A DNA stretch of 64,000 nucleotides from the NCBI GenBank assembly GCA_013821825.1, contig PNJK01000006.1, forward strand, positions 1-64,000, in the 5' to 3' direction. The DNA comes from Rhodobacter sp. (lineage in GTDB: Bacteria; Pseudomonadota; Alphaproteobacteria; Rhodobacterales; Rhodobacteraceae). Shown piece by piece: positions 39,062 through 49,151 of this stretch. The position numbers and the translations under genes were made by a program. The notes under the pieces were generated by a model. It searched no databases, was not told where the DNA came from, and saw nothing but the letters and a program-made list of their open reading frames with translations. The stretch's first letter is position 1. Each line of letters starts with the position of its first letter.

Positions 39062-40360
39062 ATGTCCGTCGCCCCCCTGCGTCTTGGCCTTGCCGGCCTT
39101 GGAACCGTCGGCATCGGTGTGGTCAAGATCGTCCAGCGCGAGGCCGCGCTGATCGCCGCACGCTCTGGCCGTCCGGTGACAATCACCGCCGTCTCTGCCC
39201 GCGATCAGAAAAAGAACCGTGACGCCGACCTGTCGGGCTACGCCTGGGAAACCGACCCCGTCACCCTGGCCCGCCGCGCTGACGTCGATGTGTTCGTCGA
39301 GGTGATGGGCGGCCACGACGGCCCGGCCAAAGCCTCGACCGAGGCCGCGATTGCCGCTGGCAAACATGTCGTCACCGCCAACAAGGCCCTGCTGGCCCAC
39401 CATGGCCAGGCGCTTGCCGAAGCCGCCGAGGCGCAGGGCAGCGCCCTTCGGTTCGAGGCCGCTGTGGCCGGGGGCATCCCCGCCATCAAGGCCCTGACCG
39501 AAGGCCTTGCCGGCAATCGCATCAAACGCGTGATGGGCGTGATGAACGGCACCTGCAACTACATCCTCACCCGGATGCAATCGGCAGGCCTGCCCTACGA
39601 CGTGGTGTTCGAGGAAGCCCGCCAGCTTGGCTATCTGGAGGCCGATCCGAACCTGGACGTCGGCGGAATCGACGCCGGACACAAGCTTTCGCTTCTGGCC
39701 GCAATCGCCTTCGGCACCCGCGTCGCCTTTGACTCGGTGGAACTGGAAGGCATCGGCAATGTCTCGATCGACGACATCCGCCTGGCCGAGGATATGGGCT
39801 ACCGGATCAAGCTTCTGGGCGTTGCCCAGATGACCGGGCGCGGCCTGGAACAGCGCATGACCCCCTGTCTTGTCCCAGCCGACAGCCCGCTTGGCCAGCT
39901 GCAGGGCGGCACCAATATGGTGGTGCTGGAAGGCGACTCGGTCGGCCAGATCGTCCTGCGCGGCCCCGGCGCGGGGATGGGCCCCACGGCCAGTGCCGTC
40001 ATGGCCGACGTCATCGATCTTGCGCGCGGCGCCCGCATCCCGACCTTCGGCATCCCCGCCACCCAGCTGGTCCAGCCGACCGCCGCAATGTCCGCGACGC
40101 CCGCCCCCTATTACTTGCGGATGACGCTTCTGGACAAACCCGGCGCGCTGGCCAAGATCGCCACCTGCCTTGGCGAGGCCGGCATCTCCATCGACCAGAT
40201 GCGCCAGTTGCACCGCCCCGGCGACCGGGCCGAGGATGCCGTGGTCTTGATCGTCACCCACAAGGCCGCCCCTTCCGACATTGGCCACGCTCTCTCGCGG
40301 TTCGGCCCGACCGGCGTCCTCGTCGGCAATCCGGTCGCAATCCGGATCGAGGAAGTCTGA
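39062..40360 (+). CDS. hom: Homoserine dehydrogenase
   Basis: RLGLAGLGTVGIGVVKIVQ; VMNGTCNYILTRM; C-terminal ACT domain YYLRMTLLDKPGALAKIA. Confidence 0.95.
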   Translation: MSVAPLRLGLAGLGTVGIGVVKIVQREAALIAARSGRPVTITAVSARDQKKNRDADLSGYAWETDPVTLARRADVDVFVEVMGGHDGPAKASTEAAIAAGKHVVTANKALLAHHGQALAEAAEAQGSALRFEAAVAGGIPAIKALTEGLAGNRIKRVMGVMNGTCNYILTRMQSAGLPYDVVFEEARQLGYLEADPNLDVGGIDAGHKLSLLAAIAFGTRVAFDSVELEGIGNVSIDDIRLAEDMGYRIKLLGVAQMTGRGLEQRMTPCLVPADSPLGQLQGGTNMVVLEGDSVGQIVLRGPGAGMGPTASAVMADVIDLARGARIPTFGIPATQLVQPTAAMSATPAPYYLRMTLLDKPGALAKIATCLGEAGISIDQMRQLHRPGDRAEDAVVLIVTHKAAPSDIGHALSRFGPTGVLVGNPVAIRIEEV

Positions 40361-40363
40361 CCC

Positions 40364-41095
40364 CTACCGCAGGTCCGACACCATCATCGGGCACAAGGGG
40401 GAGAAAAGGATCTCGTCGATCCCGATGCCCCCGGGGTCGAGGTTCTGGATCGTCACCGCCAGAATCTGCGCCTCGCCGCCGCTGGACTGGATATAGGCCA
40501 GCTCCACCAGCCCCTGATCGGTAAAACGCCGGAACTCGCCGATCTTGTCGCCATCCCGGCGCCAGAAGATCAGGTTCAGGTTCCCCTCCGGCTGGTCGCG
40601 CATCACGGTGTTTTCCTGCCCGCCGTCCAGCGCCGTCCGCAAGCCGAACAGGCATTGCGGCTCGTCGAACAGCACCGTTACGATCCCCGACCCCAGCCGC
40701 GCCCGCCCGGCCACCTGCGGCGGCCCGATCCCCGCCAGCGCCTGCCGCCCGGCAAAGGCTTCGTCCCGCACCACCGCAGCGAAGGACTCGCCCGGGGTCT
40801 GGTCCAGCGCCAGCGGCACCTGCGGCGCGCGGGCGTCCAGCACCCAATGCCGGTCCCCACCGCGCCCGGTGCGATAGCGCAGCGTCTGCCCCGCCAGCAT
40901 CTGCGAGACATCGGCGCCCTTGATCCGGAACGGACGGTCAAACCGCTGATTGGCCAGGCTTTCGAAATCCTCAACCACCGGCTCCAGCGCCAGCGCATCG
41001 GCATGCGGGATCTCGTTGATCCACAACGCCTGTGGCACGGCCGCTGACCCAAAGGCCGCCAGCCCCAGCAGAACTCCCGCCCACACAGCCCGCAT
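40364..41095 (-). CDS. Hypothetical secreted protein
   Basis: Signal peptide MRAVWAGVLLGLAAFGSAA; family not recognised. Confidence 0.6.
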   Translation of the reverse strand: MRAVWAGVLLGLAAFGSAAVPQALWINEIPHADALALEPVVEDFESLANQRFDRPFRIKGADVSQMLAGQTLRYRTGRGGDRHWVLDARAPQVPLALDQTPGESFAAVVRDEAFAGRQALAGIGPPQVAGRARLGSGIVTVLFDEPQCLFGLRTALDGGQENTVMRDQPEGNLNLIFWRRDGDKIGEFRRFTDQGLVELAYIQSSGGEAQILAVTIQNLDPGGIGIDEILFSPLCPMMVSDLR

Positions 41096-41225
41096 CGCAG
41101 CGCCTCCCCGCTACGGTCTGCCATAACCGAACCGCCCGGCCCGCGAAAGCGCCCACCTGTTAGCGTCACCACGCTTGCCGCCCTGCCCCGGCCCCGCTAC
41201 ACCGGGCCGAACCAGGAGGCGCCAG

Positions 41226-42191
41226 ATGTCCGAAAAATCGCAATTCGAGGACAGGCTCCTCAGCCTTGGCCTCGCCCGTGTCTCTGAGGCCGCCGCCCTT
41301 GCCTCGGCCCGTCTTATCGGTCGCGGCGATGAAAAGGCCGCCGATCAGGCCGCCGTCAACGCGATGCGCGACCAGCTGAACCTGCTGGACATCAAGGGCG
41401 TCGTCGTCATCGGTGAAGGCGAACGCGACGAGGCCCCGATGCTTTACATCGGCGAAGAGGTCGGCACCGGCAACGGCCCCGCAGTCGACATCGCGCTCGA
41501 CCCTCTAGAAGGCACCACGCTTACCGCCAAGGACATGCCGAACGCGCTGACCGTCATCGCCATGGCCCCGCGCGGCTCGCTGCTGCACGCCCCCGACGTC
41601 TACATGGATAAACTTGCCATCGGTCCCGGCCACAAGCCCGGCACAGTCACCCTGTCGATGAGCCCGTCCGAACGCGTTTCCGCCCTTGCAGCCGCCAAGG
41701 GCTGCTCGACCGAGGATATCACCGTCTGCGTGCTTGAGCGCCCCCGCCACGAAGACCTGATCCGCGAGCTTCGCTCCACCGGTGCCGCGATCCGGCTGAT
41801 CACCGACGGCGACGTGGCCGGCGTCATGCACTGCGCCGAACCGGAAATCACCGGCATCGACATGTACATGGGGTCCGGTGGCGCACCCGAGGGCGTGCTG
41901 GCGGCTGCGGCCCTGAAATGCATGGGCGGCCAGTTTTTCGGCAAGCTCCTCTTCCGCAATGACGACGAGCGGGCCCGCGCCCGCAAAGCCGGCATCACCA
42001 ACCTCGACCGCGTCTATACCCGCGACGATCTGGTCCGCGCCGACGTGATCTTTGCCGCCACCGGCGTCACCAGCGGCTCGCTTCTTGCCGGGATTAAGCG
42101 CGAACCCGGTTGGGTGACGCTGGAAACCATCCTGATGCGGTCCAAGACCGGCACCGTCCGCCGCATGACCTACCGCAGCCCGGTGCGGTAG
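41226..42191 (+). CDS. glpX: Class II fructose-bisphosphatase
   Basis: VVVIGEGERDEAPMLYIGEEVG; VDIALDPLEGTTLTAK; GSGGAPEGVLAAAALKCMGGQ. Confidence 0.95.
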   Translation: MSEKSQFEDRLLSLGLARVSEAAALASARLIGRGDEKAADQAAVNAMRDQLNLLDIKGVVVIGEGERDEAPMLYIGEEVGTGNGPAVDIALDPLEGTTLTAKDMPNALTVIAMAPRGSLLHAPDVYMDKLAIGPGHKPGTVTLSMSPSERVSALAAAKGCSTEDITVCVLERPRHEDLIRELRSTGAAIRLITDGDVAGVMHCAEPEITGIDMYMGSGGAPEGVLAAAALKCMGGQFFGKLLFRNDDERARARKAGITNLDRVYTRDDLVRADVIFAATGVTSGSLLAGIKREPGWVTLETILMRSKTGTVRRMTYRSPVR

Positions 42192-42555
42192 GTCGGCATA
42201 CCCCTGGGACCACCGGCGAGGTTGCACTCGGTTCATTCTGGTTGCCCGCGCCCGGAATTGGCGCAAACCGACTAACCACCGCTTTGTTCTTGATCGGATT
42301 CTCCGGATCGCCCGCACTGGTGCTATGTAGCTGGACCTGCCCGAATAGTTCGACCACTGGTCGAGCGTCTGCCGGCAGTTCCGACGCTGAACGCTGGCGA
42401 GGTCATGAGAACACCTCGTTCATAGGCCTTTCGTCGGCACACGGCATGATTCACCTGAACTCGTGCCGGATGCTGGCGTTTCGCGATTGCGTTGGGACGT
42501 GCTAGGGTTGAACTGCGGTTCTGGCATTTCCGGAAGACTCCAGGGGTGGACCAGC

Positions 42556-43695
42556 ATGAGCGCGACAATCTTTGAGATACTGGAGAAAGTGGACCACCTT
42601 GGCTGGGCCAACGAAAAGGACTTTGTTCTGGGCGACGAAGAAGAGGTTTCGTCGCAGGTGGTTTCCGACCAGAAAAACTGCTCGCTCTACTCGCTTGACC
42701 TGACGAAGAACCTGGCTTGGTTTGTAGAACTTCCGGACGGGTTCGATCTTTCGCCAAGCGCGTTTGCCTTCCTTGATCAGCACAAGGAGGCCCGCAGGGT
42801 TCTCCGCGTACCGCTGGATGAACTTGAGACGGTGGCGCAGCAGTGTCCCTTGCCAAGGCACGTCATATTCGTATTCAGCATTGGCCGTTGCGGCTCGACC
42901 CTGGTGTCGCATGTGCTGAATTGTTGCCCAAAGGTTTGGAGCCTGTCAGAACCGATCGTCTTTCCTCGGTTGATCCAGCAGAATTTCGATGTCAACCAAC
43001 GGCTGGAATACCCGCGCGAGAAACTCGTCAAGCTGATCCGCGCCTGTAGCCGGCTTCTGTTTCGCCCTCCAACGGCCTCTGAGCATGAGGTTCTCGCCAT
43101 CAAGTTTCACAGCCAGTGCCTGTTTCATGCCGATCTCTACCGCGAGGCGCTTCCGGAAGCGTCTTTCGTGTTCCCGTATCGCGACGCAGTGGGCTGGACG
43201 AAATCGTGGTACCAGATGGCTCAGAAATACGGGTTCGCGGCGCAGTTGACCGGCGAGGCCAAGACCTCGGTCTGGAACGCGGTGACCGCGGCCGACGATT
43301 TGGCTTATCTCGGCCCCTACGTCGACCTCGACGCCGCGGCGCTCCCGCTGGAAGACGGTATTGTGATCGGCTGGGCGCGGAACATGGAAGAATATGGCCG
43401 GCTGTTGGGGGAAGGCGTGCCGTTTCTGGCCCTGCGCTACAACGAGTTGAACCGGGACCGCGAGGCCTCGCTGAGGCATCTGTTTGCACATTGCGGCTTG
43501 CCGACCGAAGATGTAGAAGGCGGGCTGGCCGCTTTCGATCAGGATTCGCAGGCCGGGACCATGGTGTCACATGCCGTGGAGGCAGAAGGGATGACGGAAG
43601 ATCAGGTGGCCAGGGCACTGTCCCTGCTCGCCAAGCATCCGCGACATGGCAATCCGGATCATCGCCTGGCGGATATCTATTCGCCCGGGCCGTAG
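42556..43695 (+). CDS. Sulfotransferase-family protein
   Basis: VIFVFSIGRCGSTLVSHVLNCCPKVWSLSEP 5'-PSB-like loop; FPYRDAVGWTKSWYQ. Confidence 0.7.
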   Translation: MSATIFEILEKVDHLGWANEKDFVLGDEEEVSSQVVSDQKNCSLYSLDLTKNLAWFVELPDGFDLSPSAFAFLDQHKEARRVLRVPLDELETVAQQCPLPRHVIFVFSIGRCGSTLVSHVLNCCPKVWSLSEPIVFPRLIQQNFDVNQRLEYPREKLVKLIRACSRLLFRPPTASEHEVLAIKFHSQCLFHADLYREALPEASFVFPYRDAVGWTKSWYQMAQKYGFAAQLTGEAKTSVWNAVTAADDLAYLGPYVDLDAAALPLEDGIVIGWARNMEEYGRLLGEGVPFLALRYNELNRDREASLRHLFAHCGLPTEDVEGGLAAFDQDSQAGTMVSHAVEAEGMTEDQVARALSLLAKHPRHGNPDHRLADIYSPGP

Positions 43696-43965
43696 GTCGG
43701 GGTCAATCGCCGCAGGTGCTGACCGGCAAATGTCGGTTGTCGAATGAAGCCCGACTTCCGATCCGGGCTCTCAGGTTGCCATTCCGTATTTGTGCCGAAG
43801 GCTTCATGGCACATCCGCCCTACCCCATTTCACCCTGCAAAGCCTTGCCAAGACCTTAACGCCCACAACTAACCCATTGATCTCACTCACTCCCACCAAC
43901 CTGTCCTGCGTGGACACTCCCCCTCCCCCCTTGCGCGGCCCGCGCCTTTGCGTCACCCCTTGAGG

Positions 43966-45705
43966 ATGACCGCCTTCCTGAACGTTGAAACCTCGCTCAC
44001 CGGCCGCCGCTGGGTCGGCCCCGACCCCGTCCAGGACCGTCTGGCCGAGGGCATGGCCCAGCAGACCCGTCTCCCCCTCCCGCTCTGCCGGATCCTGACC
44101 GCGCGCGGGGTCGCGCCCGAGGACGCCCCGGCCTTCCTCACCCCTGCCTTGCGCGACCTTCTTCCCGATCCCCTGTCGCTGAAGGACATGGCCCCCGCCG
44201 CCACGCGCCTGATCCGGGCCGTCACGGGCCGCGAAAGGATCGCGATCTTCGCCGACTATGATGTCGACGGCGGGTCTTCCGCTGCCCTCCTGATCGTCTG
44301 GCTGCGGGCGATGGAATGCGAGGCCACTCTCTATATCCCCGACCGGATCGACGAAGGCTACGGCCCCAATGTGCCGGCCATGACCGAACTGGCGGCCCGG
44401 CATGACCTGATCCTCTGCGTCGACTGCGGCACGCTTTCGCACGATCCCATCGCGGCGGCGGAGGGGGCGGATGTGGTGATCCTTGACCACCATCTCGCAC
44501 TTGAAACCCTGCCGCAGGCGCTGGCCGTGGTGAATCCCAACCGGCAGGACGAGGACGGCGCGCTGGCCCATCTTTGCGCGGCGGGGGTGGTCTTCCTGTT
44601 GCTGGTCGAAGCGAACCGCCAGCTGCGCAATGCCGGGCAACAGGGCCCGGATCTGATGGCCATGCTTGACCTCGTGGCCCTTGCGACCGTCGCCGATGTG
44701 GCCCCTTTGGTGGGGGTCAACCGGGCCTTCGTGCGGCAAGGCCTGAAGGTCATGGCCCGACGCGAACGGCCGGGCCTGCGCGCTCTGGCCGATGTTGCCA
44801 GGATGGACAAGGCCCCGACATCCTATGCCTTGGGGTTCCTCCTTGGCCCGAGGGTCAATGCCGGCGGGAGAATCGGGCAAGCCGACCTTGGCGCGCGGCT
44901 TCTGGCCACAGACAATGATGCCGAGGCTTCGGCCATGGCGGCGCGACTGGACCAGCTGAACACCGACCGGCGCGAGATCACTGAACGGGTGCGTGAAGAG
45001 GCGATGGCCCAGGCTGACGCGCGCGGACTGGATGGCCCCCTGGTCTGGGCGGCGGCAGACGGCTGGCATCCCGGCGTGGTCGGCATTGTTGCCGCCCGAC
45101 TGAAAGAGGCGGCGCACCGGCCTTCGGTTGTCATCGGCTTCCAAGGTGACGAGGGCAAGGGTTCAGCCAGATCCATTCCCGGCGTCGACCTTGGCGCGGC
45201 CATCCAGCGGCTTGCAGCTGAAGGCATGATCGTCAAGGGCGGCGGTCACAAGATGGCGGCCGGCCTGACCCTGACCCGCGCGCAGCTTGAACCGGCGATG
45301 GCGCGGCTGGCCGACCTTCTGGCCCGGCAGGGTGCCGGCGATGGCGGGCCGCGCGATCTGCGGATCGACAGCTTGCTGACCACCACTGCGGCCACGGTCG
45401 CCCTGATCGAGCAGATCGAGGATGCGGGCCCCTTCGGCGCCTCCGCCCCCGCCCCCCGCTTCGCCTTCGCAAATGTCGCTGTAAGCCCCCGCCGAATGGG
45501 TGAGAGCCACCTGAAGCTGACGGTATCCGACGGGTCGGGCCCTGCGCTTGACGCCATCGCTTTCGGGGCTTTTGACGGCCCGCTTGGCCCGGCACTTGAG
45601 AACCCCGGCCACAGGCGCTTCCATCTGGCCGGGAGGCTGGAGCTGAACCACTGGAACGGCCGGACCCGGGTGCAGCTTCGCCTTGAAGACGCAGCCCTTG
45701 CCTGA
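43966..45705 (+). CDS. recJ: Single-stranded-DNA-specific exonuclease RecJ
   Basis: IAIFADYDVDGGSSAALLI (DHH), CVDCGTLSHDPI, VILDHHLA, VGIVAARLKE, KGGGHKMAAGLT. Confidence 0.95.
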   Translation: MTAFLNVETSLTGRRWVGPDPVQDRLAEGMAQQTRLPLPLCRILTARGVAPEDAPAFLTPALRDLLPDPLSLKDMAPAATRLIRAVTGRERIAIFADYDVDGGSSAALLIVWLRAMECEATLYIPDRIDEGYGPNVPAMTELAARHDLILCVDCGTLSHDPIAAAEGADVVILDHHLALETLPQALAVVNPNRQDEDGALAHLCAAGVVFLLLVEANRQLRNAGQQGPDLMAMLDLVALATVADVAPLVGVNRAFVRQGLKVMARRERPGLRALADVARMDKAPTSYALGFLLGPRVNAGGRIGQADLGARLLATDNDAEASAMAARLDQLNTDRREITERVREEAMAQADARGLDGPLVWAAADGWHPGVVGIVAARLKEAAHRPSVVIGFQGDEGKGSARSIPGVDLGAAIQRLAAEGMIVKGGGHKMAAGLTLTRAQLEPAMARLADLLARQGAGDGGPRDLRIDSLLTTTAATVALIEQIEDAGPFGASAPAPRFAFANVAVSPRRMGESHLKLTVSDGSGPALDAIAFGAFDGPLGPALENPGHRRFHLAGRLELNHWNGRTRVQLRLEDAALA

Positions 45706-45776
45706 CGCGGCTGCCGCGCAAGAATCTGCTTGCACAACATCTGCACCCGTTCTAGACACCGCCCCACCGAAAGCGC

Positions 45777-45851
45777 GGCCCGTTCGTCTATCGGTTAGGA
45801 CACCAGGTTTTCAACCTGGGAAGAGGGGTTCGACTCCCCTACGGGCTGCCA
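45777..45851 (+). tRNA. tRNA-Glu (anticodon TTC, CCA encoded)
   Basis: GGCCCGT..CCAGG TTTTCAA CCTGG..AGGGG TTCGACT CCCCT ACGGGCT G CCA cloverleaf. Confidence 0.95.
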
Positions 45852-45954
45852 CTTTTTCCACATAACGTGACTTGACACCACATCGCACCGCGGTGTGTCT
45901 GATACCGTTGCGCCGGCCATTCTGGCGTCGGAAGCAATTTGATAGGTAGGTCCC

Positions 45955-46755
45955 GTGACCCTGTTTTTTCGCGTTGCCGCCCCGGTCGTTTTGGCTTTTC
46001 TGCCCCTTTCAGCACATGCCGCAAGCTGCAGCGATACTGGCGGCAAGTATGAAGCCTGGAAGTCCGAGATGGCGGTCGAAGCAAAGGCCATGGGCGTCGG
46101 CAAGCGCGGGATCGAGGCCTTGATGGCCACCAGCTATTCCAAGGCGACCATCGGCGCCGACCGCAACCAGAAAAGCTTCAAGTACAGCCTTGAGAAATTC
46201 CTGCAGGTCCGCGGTGCCGACACGATCGTCTTGCAAGGCCGGTCGCGCAAGGCGAAGAACGCCGAGTTCTACGCCGCGCTCGAGGCGCGCTTTGGCGTCC
46301 CCGCCGGCGTCCTGATCGCGATCCACGGGATGGAGACTGCCTTTGGCGGCTTCATGGGCGATACCAATGTCGTGTCCGCCATCGCGACGCTGACCTATGA
46401 CTGCCGCCGGTCCGACTTCTTCAAGCCCCACCTGATCGGCGCGCTGAAGCTGGTGGACCAGGGCTCGATCAGCATGGGCACCTTGGGCGCGAAACATGGC
46501 GAGCTTGGGCATACCCAGTTCCTGCCCGGCAACGCCTTCACATATGGCGTCGATGGCAATGGCGACGGGGTGGTGGATTTCTACAACATGACCGATGCCC
46601 TTGCCTCGACTGCAAATTTCCTGCGGCAGAAGGGCTGGAAGCCCGGCAAGGGCTATCAGGAAGGCGAACCGAACTTTGCCGTGATCAAGGAATGGAACGC
46701 GGCGAAGGTCTATCAGCAGTCCATCGCGATCATGGGCGCAAAGATCGACCGCTGA
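45955..46755 (+). CDS. Lytic murein transglycosylase (MltB-like)
   Basis: VLIAIHGMETAFGGFMGDTNVVSAIATLTYD...HGELGHTQFLPGNAFTYGVDGNGDGVVDFYN; GTG start plus signal peptide. Confidence 0.88.
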   Translation: MTLFFRVAAPVVLAFLPLSAHAASCSDTGGKYEAWKSEMAVEAKAMGVGKRGIEALMATSYSKATIGADRNQKSFKYSLEKFLQVRGADTIVLQGRSRKAKNAEFYAALEARFGVPAGVLIAIHGMETAFGGFMGDTNVVSAIATLTYDCRRSDFFKPHLIGALKLVDQGSISMGTLGAKHGELGHTQFLPGNAFTYGVDGNGDGVVDFYNMTDALASTANFLRQKGWKPGKGYQEGEPNFAVIKEWNAAKVYQQSIAIMGAKIDR

Positions 46756-46801
46756 TTGCCCCTTGCACCGGACCGCGCCTCCCCTTAGGAAGCGCCGCAG
46801 T

Positions 46802-46876
46802 GGCCCGTTCGTCTATCGGTTAGGACACCAGGTTTTCAACCTGGGAAGAGGGGTTCGACTCCCCTACGGGCTGCCA
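46802..46876 (+). tRNA. tRNA-Glu (anticodon TTC, CCA encoded), identical second copy
   Basis: Same 75-nt sequence as 45777-45851. Confidence 0.95.
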
Positions 46877-46978
46877 CTTTCCCGGCTCTGTTACACTGCG
46901 TCAACGGGCATGTGACTGGCATTCATCGCCGGGATCGGCTTGATGGGCGAGACTCCTTTGCCAGCCGGGATCCTGATC

Positions 46979-48193
46979 ATGCTTCGCAGCCTTGCCGCCT
47001 TTCTCCTGATGTCCACCGCCGCTTTCGCCGATACCGCCGATGGCGAGGCGCTGAAAGCCATGAGCTGGGATCAGATCCTGGAAGAGGCGCGGGGCGACAC
47101 CGTCAACTGGTTCATGTGGGGCGGCGCGGACAACATCAACCAGTATGTCTCGGACTATATCGGCGGGATCCTGAAGGCCGAATACGACATCACCCTGAAC
47201 CGGGTGAGCATCGCCGATACGGTCGATGTAGTGAACATCGTCCTGACCGAAAAAGAGGCCGGCGTGACCGATGCCGGAACCGTGGACCTGATCTGGATCA
47301 ACGGCGAAAACTTCCGGTCGATGAAGCAGGCCGACCTGGTGTTCTGCGGCTATACCGATGCCTTGCCGAACAATGCGCTGGTGAACTGGGGCAATCCAGC
47401 GATCGCCAATGACTTTGGCGTGCCGGTCGACGGCTGCGAGGTGCCGTGGAACACAGCTCAGTTCGCCTTTGCGTATGACAGCGCCTTGGTGGCCGAGCCG
47501 CCCCGGTCGATGGCTGATCTGCTTGACTGGATCAAGACCAACCCCGGCCGCTTCACCTATCCCGCGCCGCCGGATTTCACCGGATCGGCCTTCGTGCGGC
47601 ATGTGTTTCTGTATGCGGCTGGGGGGGCGGATGCCCTGCTTGGGCTCTTCGACCAGGCGAAGTTCGACGTGGCGGCGGCCAAGACCTGGGCGATCCTGAA
47701 CGAGATCGAGCCGTTCCTCTGGCGCGAGGGTCAGACCTATCCGAACACCGTCGTCCAGATGAACGAGCTCTTCGCGAATGGCGAAGTGGCGTTCACCTTC
47801 AACTACGACCCCGCGCAGTTCGGCCTTGCCGTGCAGGCCGGGACCTATCCGGACACCACGCGGTCCTTCGGACTGAACGATGGCACCATCGGCAACACCA
47901 ACTACACGCTGATCCCGTTCAACTCGCCCAACAAGGCGGCGGCGATGGTGGTGCAGAACCTGCTGCTGTCGGGCGAGGCGCAGCTGGAAAAGGCCAAGCC
48001 CGAGGTCTGGGGTGCCGCCCCGGCGATAGAGATCTCGCGCACCTCGGATACGGTGCAGGCGGGCTTTGCCGCCATCGAAGGCCACCCCTCGGTGGTCCCC
48101 GCCGAAGAACTGGCCAAGGCAGCGCTGCCGGAACTGCAGGCCGACTGGCTGACCGCAATCGAGGCCGGGTGGAGGGCAAGCGTCGGGAACTGA
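46979..48193 (+). CDS. ABC transporter substrate-binding protein (YnjB-like)
   Basis: Signal peptide MLRSLAAFLLMSTAAFA; WFMWGGADNINQYVSDYIGGILKAEYDITLNRV; start trimmed. Confidence 0.82.
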   Translation: MLRSLAAFLLMSTAAFADTADGEALKAMSWDQILEEARGDTVNWFMWGGADNINQYVSDYIGGILKAEYDITLNRVSIADTVDVVNIVLTEKEAGVTDAGTVDLIWINGENFRSMKQADLVFCGYTDALPNNALVNWGNPAIANDFGVPVDGCEVPWNTAQFAFAYDSALVAEPPRSMADLLDWIKTNPGRFTYPAPPDFTGSAFVRHVFLYAAGGADALLGLFDQAKFDVAAAKTWAILNEIEPFLWREGQTYPNTVVQMNELFANGEVAFTFNYDPAQFGLAVQAGTYPDTTRSFGLNDGTIGNTNYTLIPFNSPNKAAAMVVQNLLLSGEAQLEKAKPEVWGAAPAIEISRTSDTVQAGFAAIEGHPSVVPAEELAKAALPELQADWLTAIEAGWRASVGN

Positions 48194-48281
48194 TTCCGGC
48201 GCGCCCCCGGTCCGGTCGATCCCTGCTTGCCCCGCCCCCTCGTTTTCGCGCAGGCTGAAGCCTGAACCCAAGGGAAAATAC

Positions 48282-49151
48282 GTGACCGAGCGGACCCGGA
48301 TCATCCTCATGCTTGCGCCGGCGTTCTTGCTGTTAGGAGGCGTGTTCTTCAGCGCGCTGGGCCTGACGCTCTTGCGGTCGTTTCGCTATATGCCGGTGAT
48401 CGGGCTGACCGAACCCGACCTTGCTGCTTATGCCACGATCCTCGCCTCTCCCGGTTTTCTGGGGTCACTGGGGCTTTCGTTATGGATTGCCGCTGTCTCG
48501 ACGCTGACCTCGGCGGGGCTTGCTCTCGCGGCGGCGCTGTTGTTGCGGCAGACCTTTCCAGGGCGGCGGCTGATCGGGTTTCTGTTCCAGCTGAACCTGA
48601 CTGTGCCGCATGTGGTGGGAGCCATCGGCATCCTTTACCTCTTTTCGCAGTCCGGTGCCTTTGCCCGACTGGCCTATGCCGGCGGGCTGATCGGCGGACC
48701 GGCAGAGTTTCCCGCGCTCGTCCATGATCCTTTCGCCGTCGGCATCATCCTGCAATATGTCTGGAAAGAGGTGCCCTTCATCGGCCTGATCCTCCTCGCC
48801 AACATGCAGGCCATCGGCGAGGATCACGAGGCCACTGCCCGCAGCCTTGGCGCGACCCGCTGGCAGGCCTTCACCCATGTCCTCTTGCCAATGCTGATGC
48901 CCGGCCTGATTGCCGCCTCTGCCCTGGTCTTCGCCTTTGCCTTCGGCGCCTACGAGATCCCGCTTCTGCTTGGCGCCAATGCGCCCGAGGCGCTGCCGGT
49001 GCTGGCCTATCGCAGCTATACCGATGTCGACCTTGCCGCCCGGCCCGAGGCGATGGCCATGGCGATGATCATCGCGTTGATCGGGGGGGCGATGGTGCTG
49101 GTTTATGCCCGCTTCGCACGACCAATGGGCCGGGGCCGCCATGCGGGGTAA
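48282..49151 (+). CDS. ABC transporter permease
   Basis: EATARSLGATRWQAFTHVLLPMLMPG EAA loop. Confidence 0.85.
   Translation: MTERTRIILMLAPAFLLLGGVFFSALGLTLLRSFRYMPVIGLTEPDLAAYATILASPGFLGSLGLSLWIAAVSTLTSAGLALAAALLLRQTFPGRRLIGFLFQLNLTVPHVVGAIGILYLFSQSGAFARLAYAGGLIGGPAEFPALVHDPFAVGIILQYVWKEVPFIGLILLANMQAIGEDHEATARSLGATRWQAFTHVLLPMLMPGLIAASALVFAFAFGAYEIPLLLGANAPEALPVLAYRSYTDVDLAARPEAMAMAMIIALIGGAMVLVYARFARPMGRGRHAG

Noticed and set aside
38798-40288. 496-aa minus-strand ORF
   Set aside because: Antisense to hom; no recognisable motifs.
43804-45144. 446-aa minus-strand ORF
   Set aside because: Antisense to recJ.
46901-48310. 469-aa minus-strand ORF
   Set aside because: Antisense to the YnjB-like binding protein.
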